The translations under genes were made by a program, and so were the position numbers. The notes below the pieces were generated by a model. That model did no database searches. It was given only the letters and a program-made list of their open reading frames with translations, and was not told where the DNA came from. DNA of 64,000 nt, taken from positions 82,119-146,118 of the forward strand of contig DATLUD010000055.1 in NCBI GenBank assembly GCA_035533275.1. The letters run 5' to 3'. Shown in pieces: positions 43,729 to 53,272 of this stretch. Positions within the stretch are counted from its first letter, which is position 1. Each line of letters begins with the position of its first letter. This DNA comes from SCRA01 sp035533275. GTDB taxonomy: Bacteria; Vulcanimicrobiota; Vulcanimicrobiia; Vulcanimicrobiales; SCRA01.

Positions 43729-46700
43729 ATGAGATCGGGGTGGTTCGCGCGCGTCATCGTGACGTGCGCCGTATGCTCGTTGGGTCTTGCGGGGGCGGCG
43801 TATGCGGCACGTGCGATGCCGCCCCCTCCGCCGTGGTCGGCGCTCCACTACCGCGCCGTGGGGCCGGCCCTGCAGGGCGGGCGCGTGACGGCGGTGGCCG
43901 GGATCCCCGGCGACGCCGCGGTCTACTACGTCGGCACGGCGGGCGGCGGCGTCTTCAAGAGCGGTGACGGCGGAACCACATGGCAGGCGATCTTCGCGCG
44001 CCAGCCGGTCAACGCGATCGGCGCGCTGGCGCTGGCCCCGTCGAATCCCGACGTCGTCTGGGTGGGCACCGGCGAGGCCAATCCGCGTAACGACATCTCG
44101 TACGGCGACGGCGTCTGGCTCTCCACGGACGCCGGCAAGACGTGGAGCCACCGCGGCCTCGACGCGACGAGCCAGATCTCGCGGATCGTGGTCGATCCGG
44201 AGCACCCGATGACGGCGTGGGTGGCCGCGCTCGGCTCGCCGTACCGCGCCGACGACCACCGCGGCGTCTACAAGACCACCGACGGCGGCAAGACCTGGCG
44301 CAAGGTGCTCTACGTGGGGCCGGAGAGCGGCGCCGGCGACGTGGCCATCGATCCGAAGAACCCCGAGATCCTCTTCGCGGGCATCTGGCAGTTCCACCGC
44401 AAGCCGTGGACCTTCACCAGCGGCGGCGCGGAGGACGGCATCTGGCGCTCCGTCGACGGCGGCGACCACTGGACGCGCTTACAGGGCCATGGCCTGCCCG
44501 GCGGGCCGATGGGGCGCATCGGCCTGGCGGTGGCGCCGAGCGATCCGAGCGTGGTCTACGCGCTCATCGAGTCGAAGCACGGGCTGCTCTGGCGGTCGAA
44601 CGACGGCGGCGACACCTGGCACCTGCTGACGGCGAACACGCTGGTGGACCAGCGGCCCTTCTATTTCACGCACGTGGTCGTCGATCCCAAGAACGCCGAT
44701 CACGCGTACTTCCTCTCCATGGAGCTCGTCCAGACCAAGGACGGCGGCAAGACGTTCCACGTGGTCTCGCGCAAGATGCATCCCGACCACCACGCCATGT
44801 GGATCGACCCCGACGACCCGCGGCGCATCATCGAGGGCAACGACGGCGGCGTGTGGATCAGCCGCGACGCCGGCAAGACGTGGGACTTCCGCAACGACCT
44901 GGACATCGGGCAGATCTACCACGTGGGCTACGATCTCGACAACCCGTACCACGTCTGCGTGGCCCTGCAGGACAACAACGCCCTCTGCGGGCCGTCGAAC
45001 AGCCGCGATCCGCACGGCATCCTGCCCCGCGACTGGCACAACGTGATCGGCGGCGACGGCATGTGGGCGGTCCCCGATCCGCGCGATCCGCAGCGCATCT
45101 TCGCCGACGCCGAGAACGGGTCGATCTCGCTCTACGACGGCGCGACGGGGACCCAGCGCGACGTCGCCCCGTACCTCTTCGACCCCAGCGGGATGGCCAT
45201 CGCCGGCCTGCCGTACCGCTTCAACTGGGATGCCCCGATCGTCTTCTCGCCCACGGACCCGCGCGTGCTCTACTTCGGGGGGAACGTGGTCTTCGAGAGT
45301 GCGGACGGCGGCCTCCACTGGAAGACGATCAGCCCCGACCTCACCCGCGACGACAAGGCGCACCAACAGGCCGCGGGCGGCCCGATCACCCGGGACGTCT
45401 CCGGCGCCGAGTTCTCCGACACCATCCTCTCGATCGCGCCCTCGCCGCTCGACGGGCGCGTCATCTGGGTCGGCACGGACGATGGCTTGGTTCAGCTCAC
45501 CACGGACGGCGGGGCGCACTGGACCAACGTCACCGGCGCCATCCCGGGCGTGGGGGCGTGGGGCCGCATCCCCGAGATCTTCGCCTCGCCGTATCAGCCT
45601 GGCACGGCCTTCGTCACCATCGATCGCCATCGCTCGGGGGACGACGCGCCGCATCTCTTCGCGACCGCCGACTTCGGCAAGACCTGGCGCTCAATTGCGG
45701 GCAACCTGCCGCGCGACCAGTGGGTTCGCTCGATCGTGCAGGATCCCAAGAACCCCGCCCTGCTCTATGCGGGGCTGGAGAACGGCATCCGCATCTCCTA
45801 CGACGGCGGCGCCCATTGGCTGAGCATGCAGAACAACCTCCCCACGGCGTCGGTTCGCGATCTGCGCATCCAGCCGCGGTTCGACGATCTGCTGGTGGCG
45901 ACGCATGGGCGCTCGCTGTGGATACTCGACGATCTGATCTCCTTGCAGGACCTGCCGCAAGCGCAGGCCGCGGGGCATCCGTATCTCTTTCCGGCGCGCA
46001 CGGCCTACGAGTACCTCTCGGCCTACCGCGAGGAGTCACCCGGCGACGGGGTCTTCCACGGCGCGAACCCGCCGGGCGGCGCGATCCTCGACTTCTACCA
46101 GTCCGCGCCGGCCAAGCGGCGCCCCGTCGTCGAGATCTTCGACGCGAGCGGAACGCTGGTGCGGCGGCTCTCCGGGCCGCTGCCCGGCGCGCGCGAGGAG
46201 CACGGCCACAAGCCCAAGCCCGTCGTCTCCAATCACGCCGGCATCAACCGCGTGATCTGGGATCTCACGATGACTGCGCCCGAGCCGTGGCTGGGCGCCG
46301 CGGCCACGTGGAACCGCGGACCGCGCCGCGGCCCGCGGGTGCTCCCCGGCACGTACACGGTGAAGCTGGTGGACGGGGCCGCCACCGCGACGCAACGGCT
46401 CGTCGTCGACGAAGATCCCCGCGTCCATGCGAGCATGGACGACCTGCGCGCGCACCTGGCGTTCCAGGAGCGCATCGAAGCGAAGATCGGCACGCTCGAC
46501 CGCGCGTTGACCCAACTCGACCTGGTGCGTAAGCAGGCGGCGGCGGATCGGGCGGTGGCGCAAAGCCAAGGCCGCGGCGACGTGGTGCGCGCCGCCGCGC
46601 GCTTGACCCAGGCGGCGGACCGCGCGCAGAGCGCCATCACCGCGAACTTCGTGAACTTCGAGGACAGCATCCAGCGTCCCAATGCCGTGCGCGAGCGGCT

Positions 46701-46902
46701 CGAGGAGCTGTTCTGGGACATCGAGGGTTCGCCGGAGGCGCCGACCCCGGCTATGCTTGCCGAGGAGCGAACGGAGAACGCGGCGTACGCGCAAGCGCTC
46801 GCGGGCTACGACCGCTTCGTCGCGAGCGACGTTCCCGCGTTCAACGCGGCGTTGCGCAAGGCGCACCTGGCAGGCGGCATCCAGGCGCGGCCGGTGCGCT
46901 GA
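43729..46902 (+). CDS. Secreted BNR/VPS10-type beta-propeller protein
   Basis: The 1057-residue protein starts with a signal peptide (MRSGWFARVIVTCAVCSLGL, cleavage after AYA) and contains many BNR/sortilin-like Asp-box repeats. Examples are GVFKSGDGGTTWQAIF, GVWLSTDAGKTWSHRG, GVYKTTDGGKTWRKVL and GLVQLTTDGGAHWTNV. They build one or two propellers over about residues 30-760. A C-terminal helical region (about 900-1057) resembles the tail of the large glycosyl hydrolase/sortilin-like proteins of soil bacteria. Function is unknown; despite frequent annotation as glycosyl hydrolase, no catalytic residues can be named. GGAG lies 5 bases before ATG 43729. Confidence 0.82.
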   Translation: MRSGWFARVIVTCAVCSLGLAGAAYAARAMPPPPPWSALHYRAVGPALQGGRVTAVAGIPGDAAVYYVGTAGGGVFKSGDGGTTWQAIFARQPVNAIGALALAPSNPDVVWVGTGEANPRNDISYGDGVWLSTDAGKTWSHRGLDATSQISRIVVDPEHPMTAWVAALGSPYRADDHRGVYKTTDGGKTWRKVLYVGPESGAGDVAIDPKNPEILFAGIWQFHRKPWTFTSGGAEDGIWRSVDGGDHWTRLQGHGLPGGPMGRIGLAVAPSDPSVVYALIESKHGLLWRSNDGGDTWHLLTANTLVDQRPFYFTHVVVDPKNADHAYFLSMELVQTKDGGKTFHVVSRKMHPDHHAMWIDPDDPRRIIEGNDGGVWISRDAGKTWDFRNDLDIGQIYHVGYDLDNPYHVCVALQDNNALCGPSNSRDPHGILPRDWHNVIGGDGMWAVPDPRDPQRIFADAENGSISLYDGATGTQRDVAPYLFDPSGMAIAGLPYRFNWDAPIVFSPTDPRVLYFGGNVVFESADGGLHWKTISPDLTRDDKAHQQAAGGPITRDVSGAEFSDTILSIAPSPLDGRVIWVGTDDGLVQLTTDGGAHWTNVTGAIPGVGAWGRIPEIFASPYQPGTAFVTIDRHRSGDDAPHLFATADFGKTWRSIAGNLPRDQWVRSIVQDPKNPALLYAGLENGIRISYDGGAHWLSMQNNLPTASVRDLRIQPRFDDLLVATHGRSLWILDDLISLQDLPQAQAAGHPYLFPARTAYEYLSAYREESPGDGVFHGANPPGGAILDFYQSAPAKRRPVVEIFDASGTLVRRLSGPLPGAREEHGHKPKPVVSNHAGINRVIWDLTMTAPEPWLGAAATWNRGPRRGPRVLPGTYTVKLVDGAATATQRLVVDEDPRVHASMDDLRAHLAFQERIEAKIGTLDRALTQLDLVRKQAAADRAVAQSQGRGDVVRAAARLTQAADRAQSAITANFVNFEDSIQRPNAVRERLEELFWDIEGSPEAPTPAMLAEERTENAAYAQALAGYDRFVASDVPAFNAALRKAHLAGGIQARPVR

Positions 46903-46909
46903 TCGGTCC

Positions 46910-48334
46910 TCACTCGAAGCTCGCCTCCACGCCGCCGCGCTCGCCCTCCAGCACGGGGAGCGGCATCGCCGGCGGCGGAGGCACGGTGAGGGGAGCGCGC
47001 TCCCACCACGAGTCGCGCGCCAGCTTGACCCACGTGACGGCGGCACGGATCGTCCACCCGCAGATCCACGCCAACGGCACGCCGTAGAGTCCCAGGCGCA
47101 TGCCGTGGATGAAGAGCCAGGCCAGCGGGAGGACCACCAGGCTGGTCGCGGTGCCGGCGATCATCGAGAAGCGCGTGTCGCCGGCGGCGCGAATCGGCGC
47201 GATGCCGATGATGGCATGCCCCTTGAGCGGCATCGTGAGCATGTAGAGGGCCATCGGACCGGCCGCCAGCGCCGCCAGCGCCGGTTGCCACGTGAGCAGG
47301 AAGGCGACCGGCCACGAGAGCGCCGCCAGCGCGCCGCCGCAGAGGGCGCACGCGACCGTGCCCAGGCGCATCGCGCGCGCGTGGAACCACCGGGCCCCCT
47401 CGATGTCGCGCGCGCCCAGCCGTTGGCCGATCACCGTCTGCGCCGCGAATCCAAAGGGCCCCGGCAGCGCGAAGCTCAGCTCGGCCACCACGTTGATGGC
47501 GCGCAGAGCGGCGACGGCCGCCACGCCTAGCGGTGCCACCATCCCCACCATCACCAAGTCCGGGGCGAGCATGGCCAGAAAGAAGGCCTCCTCCGGAAGC
47601 GCGAGCACGGTGCTCTGACGCACCAGCGCCCAATCGACGTCGAAGCGCTCGAGGATGCGCAGATCGCGGCGGCGCGCGATCAGCGAGAGGCAATACGCGA
47701 AGCCGGCGCATTCGGCGACGAGCGAGGAGACGCCGGCGCCGACGATGCCGAACGGATGGTGCGTGCCGACGCCCAGGGCCAAGACCGCCAACAGCGGCAC
47801 GTGGACGCCGTTGATCACCAAGAGGGTGCGCACCGTGGGCTTGGCGTCGCCGGCGGCATTGAACGCGGAGAGCACGACCATCTCGACGGCGATGGGCACC
47901 AGCGTGACCGCGCGCAGCGTGAGATAGAGCGCGCCCTGGTGGAGCACGGTGAGCGGCCCCACCAAGTGCAGCAGCGACCACTGCCCGGCGAAGAAGACGG
48001 CGACGGCGAAGGCCACGGCCAGCGTGATGGGGGCCACGGACGAGGCGCGCACGACGCGCCCGAAGCCGCCGTAGTCGCGCGCGCCGATGTACTGCGCGCC
48101 CAAGACGGGGAGTCCGGCGCGCAGGCCGTAGACCAGCGAGACCAGGAGCGCGAAGATCGCCGTGGCGCCGCTGAGCGCGGCGAGCGGGGCGCGTCCCTGC
48201 GTGCCGACGACGATGGTGTCGGCGATACCGAGCAGCTGGTCGGCGATCAGCGAGATGATGGACGGGACGACCAGCCGCCGCATGACGGCAAGCAGGTCGC
48301 GATGATCGAGCACGTTCTCGTCGGGTCGCGGCAC
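46910..48334 (-). CDS. MATE family multidrug efflux transporter
   Basis: The 474-residue protein has twelve hydrophobic segments in two related halves. It starts MRRLVVPSIISLIADQLLGI, with DTIVVGTQGRAPLAALSGAT, as typical of MatE/NorM proteins. It exports drugs or metabolites by cation antiport. GTG start. It is convergent with the propeller gene and divergent from the alpha-mannosidase, whose start is 46 bases away. Confidence 0.9.
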   Translation of the reverse strand: MPRPDENVLDHRDLLAVMRRLVVPSIISLIADQLLGIADTIVVGTQGRAPLAALSGATAIFALLVSLVYGLRAGLPVLGAQYIGARDYGGFGRVVRASSVAPITLAVAFAVAVFFAGQWSLLHLVGPLTVLHQGALYLTLRAVTLVPIAVEMVVLSAFNAAGDAKPTVRTLLVINGVHVPLLAVLALGVGTHHPFGIVGAGVSSLVAECAGFAYCLSLIARRRDLRILERFDVDWALVRQSTVLALPEEAFFLAMLAPDLVMVGMVAPLGVAAVAALRAINVVAELSFALPGPFGFAAQTVIGQRLGARDIEGARWFHARAMRLGTVACALCGGALAALSWPVAFLLTWQPALAALAAGPMALYMLTMPLKGHAIIGIAPIRAAGDTRFSMIAGTATSLVVLPLAWLFIHGMRLGLYGVPLAWICGWTIRAAVTWVKLARDSWWERAPLTVPPPPAMPLPVLEGERGGVEASFE

Positions 48335-48380
48335 GCCGTCGTGCGTTCGAGCAGGGCGCGAGAGAGCCTTTGCGAATGGC

Positions 48381-50855
48381 GTGGCGGTGGACGTGAGGTT
48401 TACCGTCGAGGGCGAGGGGGACGTGGCGATCCTGCGCGCACGCCTGGAGCGCGTGCCGCGGGGAGCGCTGCTCGTCTACCGCTGGCACGCCGGGGCGCTC
48501 GTGCGGCAGGACGGTGAAGTGCGCGGCGCCTTCGACCGCGAGCACCACGTCGTGCCGTTGCGCGAGCGCGACGAGCCAAGCGAGATCGTGCTGGAAGCCG
48601 AGCGTCGCGGACTCCCGGCCGCCGGCCTGCCTTCGGGGCCGGGGCTGCGCTGGTGGTGGATGCGCCGCGAGCGGGCGCTGCCATTGCGCGCGCGGCTGAT
48701 GGTCGTCGGCGATTCGACGGAGATCGAGGAGCCGATGCCCGCCTTGCAGACGCCCGCGGTGGTCGGTCACGCGCACCTCGACGTCGCCTGGCTCTGGACC
48801 ACCGCGGAGGCGCGGCGCAAGTTCCGCCGGACGATGGCCAACCAAGTCCGCGATCTCGAGGATGACCGGCGCGCCGTCTTCGCGCAATCGCAGCCCCAGC
48901 TCTACGCGTGGCTCGCCGGCGACGATCCCGCGCTCTTCGAGCGCGTGCGCGCGTTGGCCAAGGACGGGCGCGTGGACGCCGGGGTGGCAGCCATGTGGGT
49001 GGAGCCCGATGCTCACGCCCCCAGCGGAGAGTCGCTGCTGCGCCAACTGGCCTACGGACGCCGCTACGCGCGGGAGACGCTGGCCACCGAGGCCGAGGTT
49101 TGCTGGCTTCCCGACACGTTCGGCTTTCCGTCCACGCTGCCGGCGATCTTGGCGCACGTGGGCGTGCCGTACTTCTACACCACCAAGCTCCGCTGGAACG
49201 AGCGAACGGCGTTTCCGCACACGCGGTGGTGGTGGGAGAGCGACGACGGCTCGCGCGTGCTGGCGGTGCTGGGCGCCTCGTACGAGGGACCGCCCTCGCC
49301 CAGCCGCGTGGCCCGCGCGCGCATCGACGAGACGTTCCTGGTGGTGGGGTACGGCGACGGCGGCGGCGGACCGACGCGCGGCACGCTGGCGCACGTGCGC
49401 GAGGCGGGCCTCTCGTGGACGAGAACGGCGCCGTGGTTCGCCGCGGTCGCCGAGCGCGAAGGGGCGCGCCTGCCGGCGTACCGCGGGGAGCTCTATCTGG
49501 AGACCCACCGCGGCACCTATACCACCAACGGCGTGCTGAAGTCGGCCAACGCCGCGCTGGAGCTGGAGCTCGGCCGCGCCGAGGAGCTCACGGCGTGGTG
49601 CACGGCGATGCGCGTGGCGCAGTCGATGCTGCGCGAGAACCGCGCCGATCTGCAGGCGGCGTGGCGCCTGGTGCTCACCAATCAGTTCCACGACGTGCTC
49701 GCGGGCACGTCCATCGACGAGGCGACGAGCGAGGCGCTGGAGGCGTACGCGCGCGCGCACCGGCACGTGGAGGCGGCCCTGGCGCGCACCGCCGCCGTGC
49801 TGCCGCGCGCGGGGCACGGACGCGCGGGCCGCGGACTGGAGGTCACCGCTCCGGTGGCACACGAGGACGGCGGCTGGCTGCTCGACAACGGCCACGTGCG
49901 CGCCCGCGTCGACGCGGAGGGGACGATCACGTCGCTGGAAGCCGGCGGAGAGACGTTCGTCAAGCGCGCCAACGTGTTGCGCGCCTTCGTCGACCATCCG
50001 CGCGCGTGGGAGGCATGGAATCTCGACGAGGAGTATCGCGCGCAGCCGCTGGAGCTGGGGCCGCCGCAGGTGGAGGCCGTGCACGACGGCATCCGCGTGC
50101 GGCGGAGCCTCGGCGACTCGGAGATCGAGCAGCACCTGGCGATCTGGCCAGGAGAGGCGTGGCTGCGCGTGGTGACGCGGGCGCGCTGGCGCGAGCGGCG
50201 GACCCTCTTGCGCGTGGAGCACGCCTTCGTTCGGGACGACGCGCACGCCGTCTTCGGAGAGCCGCACGGCACCCTCACGCGACCCGTTCGTCCGGCCAAC
50301 GCCGCCGAACGCGCCAAGTTCGAGGCGCCGGGGCAACGGTTCTGCTCCACGGCCGGATGCGCGGTCTTCACCGTGGACCGCTACGGCTGGAGCCTGCGTC
50401 CGAGCGAAGGCGGCGGGGTGGAGGTGGGCCTCTCGCTGCTGCGCGGGACGATGTGGCCGGATCCCCAAGCCGACGTCGGTCAGCACGCGTTCGAGTACGC
50501 GCTCGTCCCGCACGGCGGGGCCAGCGTGGGAGCGTTGGAGCGCGCGTGGCAGGCCTTTGCCGAACCGCGGCGCCCGCGGCTGGCGACGTGCGCGGCCGCG
50601 AACGTCGTGATCGCGGCCACCAAGCCGGCGGACGACGGCGACGGCGTGATCCTCCGCGTGCGCGAGTGCGACGGCCTTGCCGGCGAGGCGGCGGTGGAGC
50701 TCGAGATCCGTCCGCTGGGCGCGAATCTGGTCGACGGCGAGGAGCGGCCGCTCGACGGGGGAACCTTGAGGCTGGACGATCGCGTCATCCACGTGCCCCT
50801 GCGCCCCTACGGTTTGGCCAGCGTGCGCGTGCACTACCCCATCAAGGACTTCTAG
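48381..50855 (+). CDS. Alpha-mannosidase-like glycosyl hydrolase, GH38
   Basis: The 824-residue protein has the GH38 catalytic signature GHAHLDVAWLWTTAEARRKF with the zinc ligands H-x-D. The nucleophile segment CWLPDTFGFPSTLPAIL and the third metal region NQFHDVLAGTSIDEA are also present, followed by beta-sandwich C-terminal domains. It should cleave alpha-mannosides. No signal peptide is seen, so it is a cytoplasmic type. It is 14 bases before a HAD gene. GTG start with no strong ribosome site. Confidence 0.92.
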   Translation: MAVDVRFTVEGEGDVAILRARLERVPRGALLVYRWHAGALVRQDGEVRGAFDREHHVVPLRERDEPSEIVLEAERRGLPAAGLPSGPGLRWWWMRRERALPLRARLMVVGDSTEIEEPMPALQTPAVVGHAHLDVAWLWTTAEARRKFRRTMANQVRDLEDDRRAVFAQSQPQLYAWLAGDDPALFERVRALAKDGRVDAGVAAMWVEPDAHAPSGESLLRQLAYGRRYARETLATEAEVCWLPDTFGFPSTLPAILAHVGVPYFYTTKLRWNERTAFPHTRWWWESDDGSRVLAVLGASYEGPPSPSRVARARIDETFLVVGYGDGGGGPTRGTLAHVREAGLSWTRTAPWFAAVAEREGARLPAYRGELYLETHRGTYTTNGVLKSANAALELELGRAEELTAWCTAMRVAQSMLRENRADLQAAWRLVLTNQFHDVLAGTSIDEATSEALEAYARAHRHVEAALARTAAVLPRAGHGRAGRGLEVTAPVAHEDGGWLLDNGHVRARVDAEGTITSLEAGGETFVKRANVLRAFVDHPRAWEAWNLDEEYRAQPLELGPPQVEAVHDGIRVRRSLGDSEIEQHLAIWPGEAWLRVVTRARWRERRTLLRVEHAFVRDDAHAVFGEPHGTLTRPVRPANAAERAKFEAPGQRFCSTAGCAVFTVDRYGWSLRPSEGGGVEVGLSLLRGTMWPDPQADVGQHAFEYALVPHGGASVGALERAWQAFAEPRRPRLATCAAANVVIAATKPADDGDGVILRVRECDGLAGEAAVELEIRPLGANLVDGEERPLDGGTLRLDDRVIHVPLRPYGLASVRVHYPIKDF

Positions 50856-50869
50856 ACGGAGCATCTCAC

Positions 50870-51595
50870 GTGATTCGCGGCCTGGTCTTCGACCTCGACG
50901 ACACCCTCTGCGACGACACCGCATCCTATCACGCCGCCGCGCTCGACGTGGCGCGCGCTTTCGCGCGCGAGCACGCCTGCGATCCGGAGGCGTTGAAGGA
51001 AGCCTACGTGCGCGAGGCCGACGGCTTCTGGCAGCGGCTTTCGCACGCGGAGCTCGGCAAGAACATCGGCAGCCTGCGCGAGCGGATGTGGGAGGCGGCG
51101 CTGGCGGACGTGGGCATCGCTCAGCCCGGCGCCGCGCGGCGAGCGGCCGAGCACTACAACCGCGCGCGCAACGGCAATCTCGCCCTCTTCCCGCGCGTGG
51201 AGGAGAGCCTGCGGCGCTGGCGCGAGGGCTACCGCCTGGCGCTGCTGACCAACGGCTTCTCCGAGACGCACCGCGAGAAGATCGCCCTGCTGGAGATCGA
51301 GCCCTACTTCGACGCGATCCTGATCGCCGACGAGGTGGGCATGGTCAAGCCGGATCCGCGCGTCTTCCTCCATGCCTGCGAGCGTCTGCAGACGGAGCCG
51401 GCCGCCACGGCGATGGTGGGCGACCGCTACGAGCGCGACATCGCCGGCGCCATCGAGGCCGGGCTGCGCACGGTGTGGGTGAACGTGCGCAACGAGCCGC
51501 TTCCGCTCGAGGCTACGCCGCCGGACGCCATCGTGACCGCCATCGGCGAGCTCGATGCCGTGCTCGCGCGCTGGGCAGGCGCGGCCGGTGCGTAG
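50870..51595 (+). CDS. HAD-superfamily hydrolase
   Basis: The 241-residue phosphatase has all four HAD motifs: GLVFDLDDTLCDD, LALLTNGFSETHREK, VGMVKPDPRVFLHA and MVGDRYERDIAGA. A helical cap lies between motifs I and II (group C1, YjjG/2-haloacid dehalogenase-like). GTG start. It might act on a sugar phosphate or nucleotide. Its place behind alpha-mannosidase suggests carbohydrate work, but that is inference. Confidence 0.9.
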   Translation: MIRGLVFDLDDTLCDDTASYHAAALDVARAFAREHACDPEALKEAYVREADGFWQRLSHAELGKNIGSLRERMWEAALADVGIAQPGAARRAAEHYNRARNGNLALFPRVEESLRRWREGYRLALLTNGFSETHREKIALLEIEPYFDAILIADEVGMVKPDPRVFLHACERLQTEPAATAMVGDRYERDIAGAIEAGLRTVWVNVRNEPLPLEATPPDAIVTAIGELDAVLARWAGAAGA

Positions 51596-51614
51596 CCCCG
51601 GCTACTTGCGGCCG

Positions 51615-52436
51615 ATGGCCCTCTGCGCGCGGTCCTGGACGCTGTTGCGCCGCAACCCCATCCTGGTGATGCCGGTCCTGGTCGCCTATGCCCTGGTGAT
51701 CCTCGTCTCGCTGCCCACGCTCTTGGTGCCGGCGTGGAACGCGCCCAAGGCCGATACCCGGACGCTCGTCGTCGTCCTGATCGTCTCGTACGCCATCGAG
51801 TGGGTGTTCTTCAGCGCGGCAGTCGCGATGACGTACGGCATGGCGGCGGAGGTCTGGCGCTTCGGGAGCACCACGCTCGCTGCGGGTTGGGCGGCGATGC
51901 GCCGGACGTGGACCGGCGTCGCGCTCTTCTTCTTGGCCGTCGGGATCCTCTTGGGCGGAGCCTACGCGCCGCTCCTGATCTGGTCGCAGACCCACCCGCA
52001 GAGCGAGCAGCTTCCGCCGCAGCTCGGCTGGCTGACCCTCGTGGCCGTCGTGCTCGAGGTGGCGGTCGGCTTCTTCGGCGCCTACGCGCTCCCCGGCATC
52101 GTCACCGGCGAGCAAGGCGCGTGGCGGGCCTTCGCCGCGAGCGCGGGCCTCGCCGTGCGCAACGCGGCGCTGACCGTCTGGACGCTCTTCGCGCTCTTGA
52201 CCATCACGCTGAGCGTCGCGCTCGCCGTCGGCATCGTGGGCGGCGCGGCAGGCGCCGTCGGCGCCGCCATCGGCAAGGGCGCCGCCGGGATATCCGGCGG
52301 CGTCTTCGCGTTGCTCTTCGCACTCAGCGCGCTGGCCTTGCAGGCGCTCGCGCATGTCGTGTTCACGGGGCTCTACCTCGCCCTCGTCGGCGGCGAGGGG
52401 GAGCCCGGCGAGGATCTGCGCCCGCGCTACGAGTGA
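51615..52436 (+). CDS. Polytopic membrane protein of unknown function
   Basis: From ATG 51615 the product has about 273 residues and six hydrophobic segments. One unusual glycine/alanine-rich helix pair (VGIVGGAAGAVGAAIGKGAA) lies in the C-terminal half. It starts with the basic SWTLLRRNPILVM. The following gene has the same layout (a Trp-rich start, then six helices), so the two probably arose by duplication and form one complex. I do not recognise the family. It begins 20 bases after the HAD gene stop. Confidence 0.7.
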   Translation: MALCARSWTLLRRNPILVMPVLVAYALVILVSLPTLLVPAWNAPKADTRTLVVVLIVSYAIEWVFFSAAVAMTYGMAAEVWRFGSTTLAAGWAAMRRTWTGVALFFLAVGILLGGAYAPLLIWSQTHPQSEQLPPQLGWLTLVAVVLEVAVGFFGAYALPGIVTGEQGAWRAFAASAGLAVRNAALTVWTLFALLTITLSVALAVGIVGGAAGAVGAAIGKGAAGISGGVFALLFALSALALQALAHVVFTGLYLALVGGEGEPGEDLRPRYE

Positions 52437-52569
52437 TCGATGGCTTGCCTGCCGAAACTTCGGTGGCTCGGCCCGGGTAGTCAAGCGAGGAATGGCGTCG
52501 CTCCCGGCGCGAATCTCCCAAGGAGTTCCCCCCGTCGTCTCACCAGCACCCATTGTGACGGAGGCCAAC

Positions 52570-53271
52570 GTGGTCGAGTCAACCGCCGGCGTCTTCTCCC
52601 GAGCGTGGCAGCTCTTGACGGCCAACTGGATCATCATCGTGCCCGGCATCGTCGTGGGCATCGTCTCCGAGATCGTTCGGTCCCTGTTGGGGCCCCACAT
52701 GGTGGTGACGCCCGACGGCGGCGTCACGTCCATCGGCGGCGGCTTCATCATGATGCAGGCCGCGTACCTGATCCAGCTCGTCCTCTTCGTGGCGTCGGTC
52801 ACGTACACCACGGGCATGGCCGGCGCCGCGTGGCGCACCGGAACGACCACCCTCTCCGACGGCACCGTGGCCTTCGAGCGCGACGCCGGCAAGGTGGTGG
52901 TGGCGCTCATCGCGCTGTTCCTGCTGGGATGGGTGGCCCTCATCCTCAGCATCCCCACGTTCGGTTTGGCGATGCTCGCGTTCATCTACTTCGTGGTCTA
53001 CACGTTTCCGGCGGCCGTGATCGGCGAGGTCCCCGGGATCGAAGCGATCAAGGAGAGCGTGCGCATCGCGCAGAGCCGCGTGAGCCCCACCTTGACCATG
53101 ATCGTGGCCATCGCCGTGATCGGCATCGTGGTCGGGATCGTGACCAGCGCCCTCCACGTCGTGCCATTCCTGGGGCCCGTCATCGGCGGCCTGATCGCCG
53201 GCGCGGCCTCCGCGTACTTCACCCTCGTGGTCGCGGGAGAGTACTTGCAGCTCAAGGCCGGAGGCGCCTAG
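52570..53271 (+). CDS. Polytopic membrane protein, relative of the preceding gene
   Basis: The 233-residue protein (GTG at 52570, preceded by GGAGG 5 bases away) has helices near residues 18-40, 60-88, 105-130, 130-155 and 175-225. It has AWQLLTANWIIIVPGIVVGI at the start and SRVSPTLTMIVAIAVIGIVV later. The glycerophosphoryl-diester-phosphodiesterase membrane domain and DUF-type stomatin-like permeases have similar topology, but no motif is decisive. ATG 52492 would extend it by 26 residues. It ends 1 base before the convergent MFS gene. Confidence 0.7.
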   Translation: MVESTAGVFSRAWQLLTANWIIIVPGIVVGIVSEIVRSLLGPHMVVTPDGGVTSIGGGFIMMQAAYLIQLVLFVASVTYTTGMAGAAWRTGTTTLSDGTVAFERDAGKVVVALIALFLLGWVALILSIPTFGLAMLAFIYFVVYTFPAAVIGEVPGIEAIKESVRIAQSRVSPTLTMIVAIAVIGIVVGIVTSALHVVPFLGPVIGGLIAGAASAYFTLVVAGEYLQLKAGGA

Positions 53272-53272
53272 T

